Source: an uncultured Eubacteriales bacterium
Lineage (GTDB): Bacteria > Bacillota > Clostridia > Oscillospirales > Acutalibacteraceae
Reading direction: 5' to 3'
DNA length: 64,000 bases
NCBI GenBank assembly: GCA_900316385.1
Contig: ONCP01000005.1
Span: 13,186-77,185, forward strand
Positions 24,821 through 33,343 of this stretch are shown here, in pieces. A model generated the notes under the pieces. That model searched no databases. It saw nothing but the letters and a program-made list of their open reading frames with translations, and was not told where the DNA came from. Numbering within the stretch: the stretch's first letter is position 1; every line of letters starts with the position of its first letter. Position numbers and translations under genes: made by a program.

Positions 24821-25042
24821 TTATTCAACCTCGACCATTTCGGCATCCGCCTTTCTGATCGAAAGCTGATAACCACGGACGGTGACCTCCATCGGGTCGC
24901 CTAAGGGAGCGACCTTCTGCACCTTGATCTCTACGCCCTTGGTAATGCCCATATCCATAACTCGGCGCTTGACAGCGCCCTCGCCGTGAAGCTTTTTTAC
25001 CTTGCAGGTGCCGCCGACGGCGACTTCTCTGAGTGTTCTCAT
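24821..25042 (-). CDS. feoA: FeoA-domain protein
   Basis: The 73-residue SH3-like FeoA protein is a cytosolic partner of FeoB. It reads VAVGGTCKVKKLHGEG, RRVMDMGITKGVEIKV, APLGDPMEVTVRGYQLSIRKADAEMVEV, the classic FeoA pattern. The ATG at 25042 is set by AGGAGG six bases upstream. It starts ten bases after the preceding feoA-like gene and is 145 bases ahead of feoB. Confidence 0.94.
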   Translation of the reverse strand: MRTLREVAVGGTCKVKKLHGEGAVKRRVMDMGITKGVEIKVQKVAPLGDPMEVTVRGYQLSIRKADAEMVEVE

Positions 25043-25052
25043 AATTGACCTC

Positions 25053-25262
25053 CTAAACAAAAATCTTCTGCGCCATTTCCTTGCTTACGGCAACTCGGGC
25101 GCCCTTGACATTTACGATCAGGTTTCCGCTCATAGAGCTGACGACCGTAACGGCGGCTCCCGACACAAAGCCCAAGTTCTGCAAATGCGCCCGAACCTCG
25201 GCGTTTCCGCCGATCCTTTTTATGATGATTTCTTCGCCGACAACAGCGAGCGTAAGCGGCAT
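25053..25262 (-). CDS. FeoA-domain protein, first in the operon
   Basis: The 69-residue product is also FeoA-like: LAVVGEEIIIKRIGGN, LQNLGFVSGAAVTVVSS, GNLIVNVKGARVAVSKEMAQKIFV. It is diverged from the second FeoA, as in many Clostridia that carry a pair. The ATG at 25262 has AAGGAG seven bases upstream; earlier in-frame starts lack one and overlap the operator. It is the first gene of the iron operon. Confidence 0.92.
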   Translation of the reverse strand: MPLTLAVVGEEIIIKRIGGNAEVRAHLQNLGFVSGAAVTVVSSMSGNLIVNVKGARVAVSKEMAQKIFV

Positions 25263-25297
25263 AGCGACACTCCTTTTCTTTTTGATGACACAGTAAA

Positions 25298-25382
25298 TTA
25301 GCATATGCTAACTCGAGACTTAAAAAAATAGTGGTTAGCCACTGCTAACTGATAGTATATACTACATTCTCCGTTTTGTCAA
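25298..25382 (-). promoter_or_regulatory. feo operon promoter with two DtxR-type operators
   Basis: On the minus strand TTGACA (25377-25382) and TATACT (25354-25359) have a 17-base spacer. Overlapping the start site is GTTAGCcactGCTAAC (25334-25349), a perfect inverted repeat, and 22 bases further downstream is the perfect palindrome TTAGCATATGCTAA (25298-25311). Both fit TTAGY-N4-RCTAA. Repression by metal-loaded DtxR-type protein at the start site is the natural reading. Confidence 0.85.
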
Positions 25383-25440
25383 GCATTTTTTTCGGGGACT
25401 GCAAAGCGCAGCCCCCGACTGTAAAAAGTATTCGGAATTA

Positions 25441-26889
25441 TTACACATGATCCAGCAAAACGAAAAACGCAACGGTCAGGATCACAAACGCGATATGGTG
25501 CAGCTTTTTGTCCGCCAAAAGTCCGACAAATTCCCTGAGAAAGGCGTTCGGGAAGAAATACTGCTTTGTTTTGGCTGATATCCCCTTGGCGTCAATGCCG
25601 TTTTTACGGGCGAGGATATAGCCTCGGAACAAGTGATAGTTCGTTGTGGCGAAGGCGATTTTTTTGCCCTCGATATCCCCCTCGCGGCTTTCGATAACCT
25701 TTTTTGAGAGCTTCATATTCTCAAAGGTGTTCACGCTCTTGTCCTCGCGCACGATCTGCTCGCTCGGGATCCCGACGCTGAGAAGGTAGTTTTCCATCGC
25801 CTCACCCTCGGAGATGACCTCGTCGGCGCCCTGACCGCCCGACGGAACAAACACGGCGTGCCTGCCTGTTTTTTCATACTGTCTTTTCTCAAAGCTCACG
25901 GCGCTGTCGACTCTGCCCTTGAGCAGAGGGGTGAGCGTCCCGTCCTTTCGGATAGCGCATCCGAGAATAATGATATAGTCGCGGTCAAGCGGCGTTTTGT
26001 ACTTTGTCGCGACGAATGCGCAGGCGACCGTAGAGAGAAACATACACTCAAGATAGGTCACTATATACACGCTCGGCAAAACAACGACTTCATAAAACGG
26101 CAGCTCGGAAATCGCGGGGAAAAAGTAGCTGCCGATCGCGAGCGTATCGCCGATCACCCACAAAACCGCAAAGAGTATCCCGAGCGCGTTGACGGGGCGG
26201 AAGCCCTCGTGACGCATAAGCCAGATGTTGCTGAGCGTCAAAAGGAACGAAATCAAAAGCATAAACGGAGTGAGCAGGAACAAGAAAAGCTCCCCTGCGT
26301 CCTCGACCAGAATAATAAAATACGTTAAGGAATTAATCGTTTTATTGATCGCGGAATATACAAGGTACGCCAGAAGAGCTCCGACATAAATACTAACGCC
26401 GCCGCAGGCAACCATTCCGTAGGAAAAATCGCCGCTTCTGCGGTAGTCTATATACATCCAAAGCATAATGATCTCAATAAGAAAAAGCTGAGCGATAATG
26501 GCATATATTACCGCTTGGAACCCGTTGAAGCCGATCATATTGAACGTTTTTTCGATTATAGTTCCGAAAGCATTGACGCAAATCTCGTAATGATCCTGAA
26601 CATAGGTCTCTCCCCCGTGGGTATAGCTGACCTTTATTCCTGTATCGCCTTTGCCGACGGCTTCAAGGTCGAGCACCAGCGCCTTGTTGTCCAGACGGAC
26701 GCCCGTGCATTTCACAACGTTTTCGTTTTCGATCACGACCTTGGTTTTCGGAGGGCTGTTACGCTCGGGGAACTCCGAGCCCGTTCGCAGAGTATAGTGT
26801 CCTCCCACCGCAAAAATATAGAAAAAAGAGAATAACATCACGGCGACAAGCCCGATAATGAGCGCTGTTATACGTTTTTTTAACTTCAT
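25441..26889 (-). CDS. Multi-spanning membrane protein with C-terminal YdcF/DUF218 domain
   Basis: The 482-residue protein has a first membrane helix, an outside beta-rich segment (about 30-110), about six further membrane helices (120-310), and a DUF218 (SanA/ElyC/YdcF) domain at about 315-460 with YIIILGCAIRKDGTLTPLL, FVPSGGQGADE, GEAMENYL and FATTNYHLFRG. A last hydrophobic helix ends the protein. DUF218 proteins are linked to cell-envelope integrity, with no agreed reaction. It is monocistronic; start and length are typical of the clostridial long form. Confidence 0.88.
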   Translation of the reverse strand: MKLKKRITALIIGLVAVMLFSFFYIFAVGGHYTLRTGSEFPERNSPPKTKVVIENENVVKCTGVRLDNKALVLDLEAVGKGDTGIKVSYTHGGETYVQDHYEICVNAFGTIIEKTFNMIGFNGFQAVIYAIIAQLFLIEIIMLWMYIDYRRSGDFSYGMVACGGVSIYVGALLAYLVYSAINKTINSLTYFIILVEDAGELFLFLLTPFMLLISFLLTLSNIWLMRHEGFRPVNALGILFAVLWVIGDTLAIGSYFFPAISELPFYEVVVLPSVYIVTYLECMFLSTVACAFVATKYKTPLDRDYIIILGCAIRKDGTLTPLLKGRVDSAVSFEKRQYEKTGRHAVFVPSGGQGADEVISEGEAMENYLLSVGIPSEQIVREDKSVNTFENMKLSKKVIESREGDIEGKKIAFATTNYHLFRGYILARKNGIDAKGISAKTKQYFFPNAFLREFVGLLADKKLHHIAFVILTVAFFVLLDHV

Positions 26890-26999
26890 AGCCGCCTTCC
26901 TTTCCGTTCTTTTTTAAGCTTGCGTTCATTATATCACATAAAAGCGCGAATGTCATCAAAAACTCCGAAATCGGGTATCGTTGAAACATAAAAATGTTG

Positions 27000-27028
27000 T
27001 TTACAACCTTCAAATAATATGTTATGAT
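27000..27028 (+). promoter_or_regulatory. Promoter of the lactate dehydrogenase gene
   Basis: TTTACA and TATGAT are separated by 17 bases, 32 bases before the ATG. Confidence 0.65.
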
Positions 27029-27059
27029 TTTGATATACTAATTAAAAGGAGCGGTTGCT

Positions 27060-27995
27060 ATGAAGAAAATTGTACTTGTCGGAACGGGTATGGTCGGTAT
27101 GAGCTTTGCTTACGCGGCGCTCAACCAAAACCTCTGCGACGAGCTTGTGTTGTGTGATATCAACGAAAAACGCGCGAAGGGCGAGGCTCAGGATCTCAAC
27201 CACGGTCTGGCGTTCTCAAAAACCAGCATGAAGATCTACGCGGGCAGCTACTCCGACTGCTCCGACGCGAACATCGTCGTTATCTGCGCGGGAGTAGGTC
27301 AGAAGCCCGGGGAAACGCGGCTTCAGCTTCTTCAGCGCAATCTGGAGATATTCAAAACCATCGTCAACCCGATCGTCGAGAGCGGTTTTCAGGGTATCTT
27401 TGTGGTCGCGACAAACCCCGTTGACATTATGGCGCGAATCACGAGGAAGCTCTCGGGCTTTCCGAACAGCAAGGTTATCGGCACGGGCACCACGCTTGAC
27501 TCCGCGCGTATGCGTTACCTGCTCGGCGAGTATTTTTGCATTGACCCGAGAAATATCCACGGCTACGTCATCGGCGAGCACGGCGACTCGGAGTTTGTGC
27601 CGTGGTCACAGGTAACGATCGGCCCCAAGCCCATCCGCGACGAGCTGATGGACAACCCCGATTTCAAAATGGACGATCTGGAAAAGATCGAGCAGAACGT
27701 ACGCCACGCCGCCTACGAGATAATCGAGGCGAAGGGCGCCACCTACTACGGCATCGGAATGGCGATCTGCAGGGTCGCGAGGGCGATACTTCAGGACGAG
27801 AACTCGATCCTCACCGTCAGCTCCAGACTTTGCGGCGCCTACGGTATGGACAAGGTCTACGTCGGCAATCCGTGCGTTGTCAACAAGGACGGCGCTGTGA
27901 GACGCATTGAGTTGACATTGATGAACAACGAGCTCAAAAAATTCAAGGAAAGCTGTGAGCTTCTTGACCAGACCTTCTCGGGACTGGAATTTTAA
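27060..27995 (+). CDS. ldh: L-lactate dehydrogenase
   Basis: This cytosolic enzyme reduces pyruvate to L-lactate with NADH to regenerate NAD+. The 311-residue product has the Rossmann motif GTGMVGMSFA near residue 8, the substrate loop GQKPGETR near 82 with Gln at the position that distinguishes lactate from malate dehydrogenase, and the active-site GEHGDSEF near 173 with the catalytic His. It is a single gene with AGGAG before the ATG and a strong terminator. Confidence 0.95.
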   Translation: MKKIVLVGTGMVGMSFAYAALNQNLCDELVLCDINEKRAKGEAQDLNHGLAFSKTSMKIYAGSYSDCSDANIVVICAGVGQKPGETRLQLLQRNLEIFKTIVNPIVESGFQGIFVVATNPVDIMARITRKLSGFPNSKVIGTGTTLDSARMRYLLGEYFCIDPRNIHGYVIGEHGDSEFVPWSQVTIGPKPIRDELMDNPDFKMDDLEKIEQNVRHAAYEIIEAKGATYYGIGMAICRVARAILQDENSILTVSSRLCGAYGMDKVYVGNPCVVNKDGAVRRIELTLMNNELKKFKESCELLDQTFSGLEF

Positions 27996-28003
27996 GGCGA
28001 TAC

Positions 28004-28035
28004 GCCGCCCCTTTACGCGAGGGGCGGCTTTTTTT
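28004..28035 (+). terminator. Terminator of ldh
   Basis: GCCGCCCC and GGGGCGGC arms around a nine-base loop are followed by seven T. Confidence 0.9.
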
Positions 28036-28076
28036 CGAAATTTCAAAAAAATATTCAAAAACTATCACTTATACCC

Positions 28077-28105
28077 GTGACTTTTCGACATATATATAGT
28101 ACAAT
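28077..28105 (+). promoter_or_regulatory. Promoter of the LRR surface protein gene
   Basis: GTGACT and TACAAT are separated by 17 bases, 50 bases before the start codon. Confidence 0.5.
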
Positions 28106-28155
28106 GATGGTGAGAAAGTGTTTTTTGTGGAATTTACACACTTTTAGGAGGAAAT

Positions 28156-31100
28156 ATGAAGCATATTACGAAAACATTGAGCCTTTTTCTGGCCTTGATG
28201 ATGCTCGTCAGCGTGTTCGCTTCCGTTGGGCTCACGGCGTTTGCCGCCGAGAGCGTTACCTCGGTATCGAACTGGAGCGAGCTGAAAACAGCGCTTGAAA
28301 ACGGTCAGAACGGCACGGTCATGCTCTCAAAGAGCTTCACCGCGTCTATCACAACAAACGACAGAGTTATCATGAGCAGCGGCAACAAAACGCTGGACTT
28401 TAACTCATTCAACTTTGACGTCACCGCGAACGGCGACCTCTCTTTCTGCAATCTGTTCACCGTGACAGGCGGCTCGCTGACCGTGACGGGCTTCGCGACA
28501 CTCAAATACACCTACAATATCTCAAGTGAGTACGCGGACACCAGAAAGCCCAGCGCCATATGCTACGTAAACGGCGGCACGCTCAAGGTCAACAACTGCG
28601 GACTCAGGAGCATCACGGGTCCCTGCGTCAAGGTAGGCAAGGGCACCGCGACGCTCGGAACGGGCGCTTACTGTCTGAGTCAGGCGGACTGGGCTGTTAC
28701 CGACGACCCCACGGGCACGGGAACCGTTATCTTCAAGAACTCAGCTTGCGCGACCACAGATGGTCAAAGCGGTATGAACTCGCAGGGCGCGCACAGCGGC
28801 TACGGCGCGCTCGGGCTTTTCTCCGAGAACACCAAGCTGAGCGTGCTTTACGAGGCGGAGTTCGGCGGCGGAGTTCAGCTCAAGACAGCCGAGCAGGCAA
28901 AGCAGTTCTCCTGCTCCGTCAATGACATTTACGTCGGTGAGGATCAGATCAATTACGAGATGAAAACCGATTTTCAGGACGCGGTCTCCGCGAATCAAAA
29001 GTGCTTCTGGTACACCTACGGCGACACGCTCTACTATTTCCAGAAGCTGAACTCCAACAACCAGTTCATAACCCCCACCACGATTTACGTCTCCAACAAC
29101 AAGAGCAGCTACCACAAGATAACCGCGACCAACACCGAGGGTGTTTACGCTTACAACAAGGGCGGCTTGAAGGCCGTCTCCGCCGCCGAAGAAGGCGACA
29201 ATGTCCTTATTCAGGCGATGTCTCCGTCCGATGACACCTTGTTCGACAAATGGGTCGTCACCTCGGGCACTGCTCAGATCAGAGACCCCGAAAAGATAAA
29301 AACCCACCTTATTATGGGAAGCACGGACGTTTCTATCAACGCGACCTACAAAAACAACCTGAACAGGATCCGTACCGTTACGATCAACAATATCACCGCT
29401 CCCGTCGCGGGCGCGACGATGAGCTATGATTACAGCCTGCTTTTGGGCGTTGATTACAGAGTTGCCAAATACAGCTACGGCACCGAGATCGTTGAATGGT
29501 GGCAGAACAACTCTTTGGCGGAAGGCAAGTTTGAGGCGGGCAAGGAATACGAGATCAGAATAATGCTCGAGCCCAAGGATCCCGAGAATATGCCCTTTGC
29601 CCAGAACGTGAACGCTTCCGTAAACGGCAACGATGCTCACTCGGAGCTCAAGGGCGACAGCCTGCTTGTCACCTACACCTTCCCCGCTACCTCGGGCGGA
29701 CAGACCCAGCCTACGACCTCGGCTCCTCAGCCGCAGTCGGATTTTAAATACACGACCTCGGGCACAAAAGCCACGATCACCTCGTACAGCGGCAGCGCTC
29801 AGGTGCTTGCGATACCGTCCGTTATCGACGGCTACACCGTGACCGCTATCGGCGACGACGCATTCTTTGACAACGACGATCTCAGAAGCGTCAGCGTTCC
29901 CGATACCGTGACCTACATCGGCAACAACGCCTTCTCGGAATGCTCCTCGCTCACTCACATCACGCTTCCCGACAGCGTCACCGCGTTCGGCTACTCCGTG
30001 TTTGAGTGCTGCGATACGCTCGAGGAGATAAAGCTCCCCAAGCATATCACGGCTATTCCCGAGAATATGTTTGACGACTGTCCGCTTCTCACGGACGTAA
30101 GCATTCCGAGCGGCGTCACAAGCATAGGCGAGTTCGCGTTCTATGAGTGCGAATCGCTCAAGAATATTGATATCCCCGCTGCTGTTACCTCCTTCGGCAA
30201 CAAGGCGCTCGGCTACACAAACAACGGCTCGGGCACCGTCAAGGTCAACGGCTTCACTATCAACGGCTACGCGGGCAGCGCGGCTCAGACCTACGCCACG
30301 GAAAACGGCTTTAATTTCAAGGAGCTCGCGGTCACTCCCGAGTCCGAGTACGAATATGAGATCCTCGGCGACAGCGCCGTGATCAAGAAATACATAGGCA
30401 GCGGCGGCAAGGTCGAGATACCCTACGAGCTCGACGGCAAGGAGGTAACCGCGATCGCCTCGGGCGCGTTCGCCAACGACGTGAGCGTTACCTCGGTTTC
30501 GATCCACGACTTTGTAGAGACGATCGGCGACGGCGCGTTCTTCGGGTGCGAAAACCTTACGCACGTAACGATGGGCTCAAATGTTGAGCTTCTGGGCGAG
30601 GACGCATTCTTCGGCACCGCGCTGTACAACGACGACAACAACTGGACGGACGGCTGTCTGTATATCGACAGCGCGCTTATCAAGGTGCTTCCGAGCGCCG
30701 CGACCACTCTTGACATTGATTTCGGCACACGCACTATCGCTGCCGCGGCGGCTATGGACTGCTCCAACCTCACCAAACTCAATCTCCCCGACACGGTCGT
30801 TTACATCGGCGGCAGAGCCTTCCTCAACTGCGAGAATATAAAGAGCGTTGAATTGTCCAACGCGGTACAGTCGATCGGCGACCACGCGCTCGGCTTCATC
30901 TATGATTCCGTGGGCGACGCCTATCTCAAGGTAGATGGCTTCAGAATCTACGCCGAAAAGGGCGGTATCGCCGACCAGTACGCCGAGCAATACGGCTTTA
31001 ACTATCAGGACAAGGAAATGATCAAAAAGATCATCCTCACCTACGAGGAGCCGATCGTCGGCAATATTCCCTGTACGGAGGCTAAGCTCACGACCGAGCC

Positions 31101-31863
31101 CAAGGGAGGACTGGAGATTTCCAAGGTTCCGATTCAATACTGGCTCGAGAACACCTCGACCCACATCGACGACGCCGCGATCTTCAACCCGAATCTTCCC
31201 TTTAACGCGAAAAGATACTTTATGCCGATTATCCTCGAGTTCTTCAACGGCGGTTACAAGGATTATATCAAGGACGGCTACGGCGTTGACGCCAACACTC
31301 AGTTGATCGTTAACGGCAGAAGGATCTATAACGACTATGATATGTTTACCCTTACGGGCGTGTACGCGAAAAGCTTTAAGATCACGGGCATTAAGGACAA
31401 AGCCTACACGGGCAAGGCGATAACGCAGAGCCCGACAGTCACCGTAGACGGCGTTAAGCTGAAGCTCGGCACTCACTACAAGCTTAAGTACAGCAACAAC
31501 AAGAACGTCGGCACCGCGTCCGTGACGATCGAGGGTATCGGCTTCTACAACGGTACCGTACGCAAGACCTTTAAGATCACTAAGGCGAAAAACCCGATGA
31601 CTGTCACCGCCAAAAAGACAGTCACCGCAAATTCCAAGAAACAGACGACGATCAAGGCGGCAGTCACAGTCAAAAAAGCTCAGGGCAAGGTAACGTACAA
31701 GACGAATAATAAAAAGGTCACCGTCTCGGGCGGCAAGATGATCGTTCAGAAGGGGCTCAAGAAGAGCAAGACCTACACCGTTAAGATCACCGTCACAGCC
31801 AAGGGCAACAAGAACTACAATAAGCTCTCAAAGACCGTGAGCGTAAAGGTTAAAGTTAAGTAA
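28156..31863 (+). CDS. Large secreted BspA-like leucine-rich-repeat surface protein
   Basis: The 1235-residue protein has a signal peptide ending near TAFA-AE. An N-terminal beta-helix-like region follows (about 35-230), then two blocks of BspA/LRR_5 repeats, about 555-690 (IGDDAFFDNDDLRSVSVPD type) and about 750-930. The C-terminal 165 residues form a Lys-rich beta module starting FKITGIKDKAYTGK, with YSNNKNVGTASVTI and ending in KVKVK, shared with the gene at 33.3-35.6 kb. A TQPTTSAPQPQ linker is near 515. There is no sortase motif or membrane helix. BspA-type repeats often bind host or glycan ligands; the target here is unknown. Confidence 0.9.
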   Translation: MKHITKTLSLFLALMMLVSVFASVGLTAFAAESVTSVSNWSELKTALENGQNGTVMLSKSFTASITTNDRVIMSSGNKTLDFNSFNFDVTANGDLSFCNLFTVTGGSLTVTGFATLKYTYNISSEYADTRKPSAICYVNGGTLKVNNCGLRSITGPCVKVGKGTATLGTGAYCLSQADWAVTDDPTGTGTVIFKNSACATTDGQSGMNSQGAHSGYGALGLFSENTKLSVLYEAEFGGGVQLKTAEQAKQFSCSVNDIYVGEDQINYEMKTDFQDAVSANQKCFWYTYGDTLYYFQKLNSNNQFITPTTIYVSNNKSSYHKITATNTEGVYAYNKGGLKAVSAAEEGDNVLIQAMSPSDDTLFDKWVVTSGTAQIRDPEKIKTHLIMGSTDVSINATYKNNLNRIRTVTINNITAPVAGATMSYDYSLLLGVDYRVAKYSYGTEIVEWWQNNSLAEGKFEAGKEYEIRIMLEPKDPENMPFAQNVNASVNGNDAHSELKGDSLLVTYTFPATSGGQTQPTTSAPQPQSDFKYTTSGTKATITSYSGSAQVLAIPSVIDGYTVTAIGDDAFFDNDDLRSVSVPDTVTYIGNNAFSECSSLTHITLPDSVTAFGYSVFECCDTLEEIKLPKHITAIPENMFDDCPLLTDVSIPSGVTSIGEFAFYECESLKNIDIPAAVTSFGNKALGYTNNGSGTVKVNGFTINGYAGSAAQTYATENGFNFKELAVTPESEYEYEILGDSAVIKKYIGSGGKVEIPYELDGKEVTAIASGAFANDVSVTSVSIHDFVETIGDGAFFGCENLTHVTMGSNVELLGEDAFFGTALYNDDNNWTDGCLYIDSALIKVLPSAATTLDIDFGTRTIAAAAAMDCSNLTKLNLPDTVVYIGGRAFLNCENIKSVELSNAVQSIGDHALGFIYDSVGDAYLKVDGFRIYAEKGGIADQYAEQYGFNYQDKEMIKKIILTYEEPIVGNIPCTEAKLTTEPKGGLEISKVPIQYWLENTSTHIDDAAIFNPNLPFNAKRYFMPIILEFFNGGYKDYIKDGYGVDANTQLIVNGRRIYNDYDMFTLTGVYAKSFKITGIKDKAYTGKAITQSPTVTVDGVKLKLGTHYKLKYSNNKNVGTASVTIEGIGFYNGTVRKTFKITKAKNPMTVTAKKTVTANSKKQTTIKAAVTVKKAQGKVTYKTNNKKVTVSGGKMIVQKGLKKSKTYTVKITVTAKGNKNYNKLSKTVSVKVKVK

Positions 31864-32076
31864 GAAATGAGAAATGAGAAAGGAGAAAGGAGAAATATTG
31901 GTCTGGCATTAACAGAATTACGTCAATTTTCAATAGCTCGGGAACCGACTTTGTTGAAAAATCCGACTTATGGACTCGACCATCATTTTTAATGTTTCAT
32001 TTTTAATGTTTAATGTTAAAAACCTTTCAACTTTCAACTTTCCACTTTCAACTTTAAATTAATAACTATTCGATTC
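31864..32076. repeat. Intergenic repeats (GAGAAAT, 45-bp element, CTTTCCA)
   Basis: It holds GAGAAAT-type heptamers (31864-31896), an inverted, slightly degraded copy of the 45-bp dispersed element (31912-31955), and CTTTCAA/CTTTCCA heptamers (32026-32054). No gene or clear terminator is seen. Confidence 0.7.
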
Positions 32077-32104
32077 TGTACGGCGCGGCTCTCCGCGCCG
32101 TACA
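32077..32104 (+). promoter_or_regulatory. Perfect 12-bp-arm hairpin ahead of the beta-lactamase-family gene
   Basis: TGTACGGCGCGG and CCGCGCCGTACA enclose a four-base loop 20 bases before the ATG and just before AGGAG. There is no T run, so it is not a standard terminator; a regulatory or stabilising leader hairpin is possible. Confidence 0.6.
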
Positions 32105-32123
32105 AGCAATTATAGGAGAAAAT

Positions 32124-33203
32124 ATGAAACAGGCAATCGCTTTTCTAATGATGCTGGCGGTTTTGATTTCTTTTGGTTCCTGCGCAAGCGAGTCTGAAAA
32201 AGCAGACCGCACCGAAAAAACAACTTCCGCCGCAAAGACAGACGCCAAGCTTGCCGCCCACATAAAAAAACAGCTTGCGGACGTAGAGTTTGACGGGATC
32301 ATTTATGTAACGCATAACGGCAAGGTCGTGTTTCAAAGAGCAACAGGCAAAGACGAAAACGGAGAGCCTCTGAAAATCGACACATCGATGTATATCGGGT
32401 CTTTGTCAAAGCAATTCTGCGCCGCCGCCGTGATGATCCTGCGCGATCAGGGAAAACTCAGTGTTGAAGATACGATCGACAAATACTTTCCCGAATACGA
32501 CAGAGGCGGAGATATCACGATCAAACATCTGCTGACTATGCGTTCGGGTATCCGCGATACGGTGGGCGAAGGCTTTGCGGGCACACTGCCTGAAAAAAAC
32601 ACGGAAAAGCAGAACACGGCTCTGATCAAAAAGTGGATTTTCGGCCAGTCGCTGTGGTTTGAGCCGGGTACTTCTTACATTTATTCCAATTCCAACTATA
32701 TCCTGCTCGCGGACATCGTGGAGCAGGTCTCGGGTCAGTATTACAACGATTTCCTTCGCGAGCACATCTTCGAGCCTCTGGAGATGAAGCACACGGGAAT
32801 GATCACGGAAGTATCGGATTCTCCCGCGTGGGCGGAAAACCTGATACGTGACAGCGAGGTTGAGGAAGTAAAAATTAAGGGTGTATCAAAAGGAGCGGGA
32901 GATATCGTTTCCAACGCTCCCGATATGGTCAGATGGATGGAGGGACTGTCCGACGGCAAAATCGTCAGCCCCGATACCCTGAAGGAAATGACCAAGGATT
33001 ATTCACCCGATTTCGGAGAGAAATACGGTTACGGACTAAAGCCGATGTTCGCGGGATGCATAGGCCACGAGGGCGCAATTTCCGACTACTCCTCTATGGA
33101 TTATTTCAACCCGAAGAGCGGATATTGCTTTTTCTGCGACAGCAACGGAAAAGACCCCGGGAATCTGGCGACATTGTTGCTTTTTGACTTTTTGTCTGAA
33201 TAA
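32124..33203 (+). CDS. Serine beta-lactamase-family (class C type) lipoprotein
   Basis: The 359-residue protein has a lipoprotein signal with lipobox SFGSC (Cys near residue 20), then a penicillin-binding/beta-lactamase fold. The active-site motifs are SLSK near residue 94, YSN near 193 and an HEG in place of the usual KTG near 316. Such proteins are usually DD-peptidases, D-aminopeptidases or esterases on the outer face of the membrane rather than antibiotic-inactivating enzymes. It has AGGAG before the ATG, a large hairpin upstream and stands alone. Confidence 0.9.
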   Translation: MKQAIAFLMMLAVLISFGSCASESEKADRTEKTTSAAKTDAKLAAHIKKQLADVEFDGIIYVTHNGKVVFQRATGKDENGEPLKIDTSMYIGSLSKQFCAAAVMILRDQGKLSVEDTIDKYFPEYDRGGDITIKHLLTMRSGIRDTVGEGFAGTLPEKNTEKQNTALIKKWIFGQSLWFEPGTSYIYSNSNYILLADIVEQVSGQYYNDFLREHIFEPLEMKHTGMITEVSDSPAWAENLIRDSEVEEVKIKGVSKGAGDIVSNAPDMVRWMEGLSDGKIVSPDTLKEMTKDYSPDFGEKYGYGLKPMFAGCIGHEGAISDYSSMDYFNPKSGYCFFCDSNGKDPGNLATLLLFDFLSE

Positions 33204-33226
33204 TATCCCGTAGAAATCAGAACACG

Positions 33227-33308
33227 TCCGCGGCTCGAGGTCTCGAAGCCGCGGACAACTTTACACACGCATAGTAAAAACCGCCTTTCTGAGAAAGGCG
33301 GTTTTTTT
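33227..33308. terminator. Two hairpins; the second a bidirectional terminator
   Basis: GTCCGCGGCT/AGCCGCGGAC (33227-33257) is a long stem without a T run. CCGCCTTTC/GAAAGGCGG (33281-33301) has T runs on both strands and serves the converging lipoprotein and surface protein genes. Confidence 0.8.
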
Positions 33309-33343
33309 ATCTTAACTTACATTAACTGATTACTAACTGCTGA

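Noticed and set aside
25383..25430. Terminator after the YdcF-family gene
   Set aside because: The CGGGG/CCCCG hairpin near 25394-25419 is followed by A rather than T on the minus strand.
28741..30564. 607-codon frame antisense to the LRR protein
   Set aside because: It is a shadow of the repeated LRR coding sequence.
32124..33203. Antibiotic resistance by a class C beta-lactamase
   Set aside because: It is a lipoprotein with the general serine-hydrolase layout and an HEG third motif; nothing specific for drug hydrolysis was seen.
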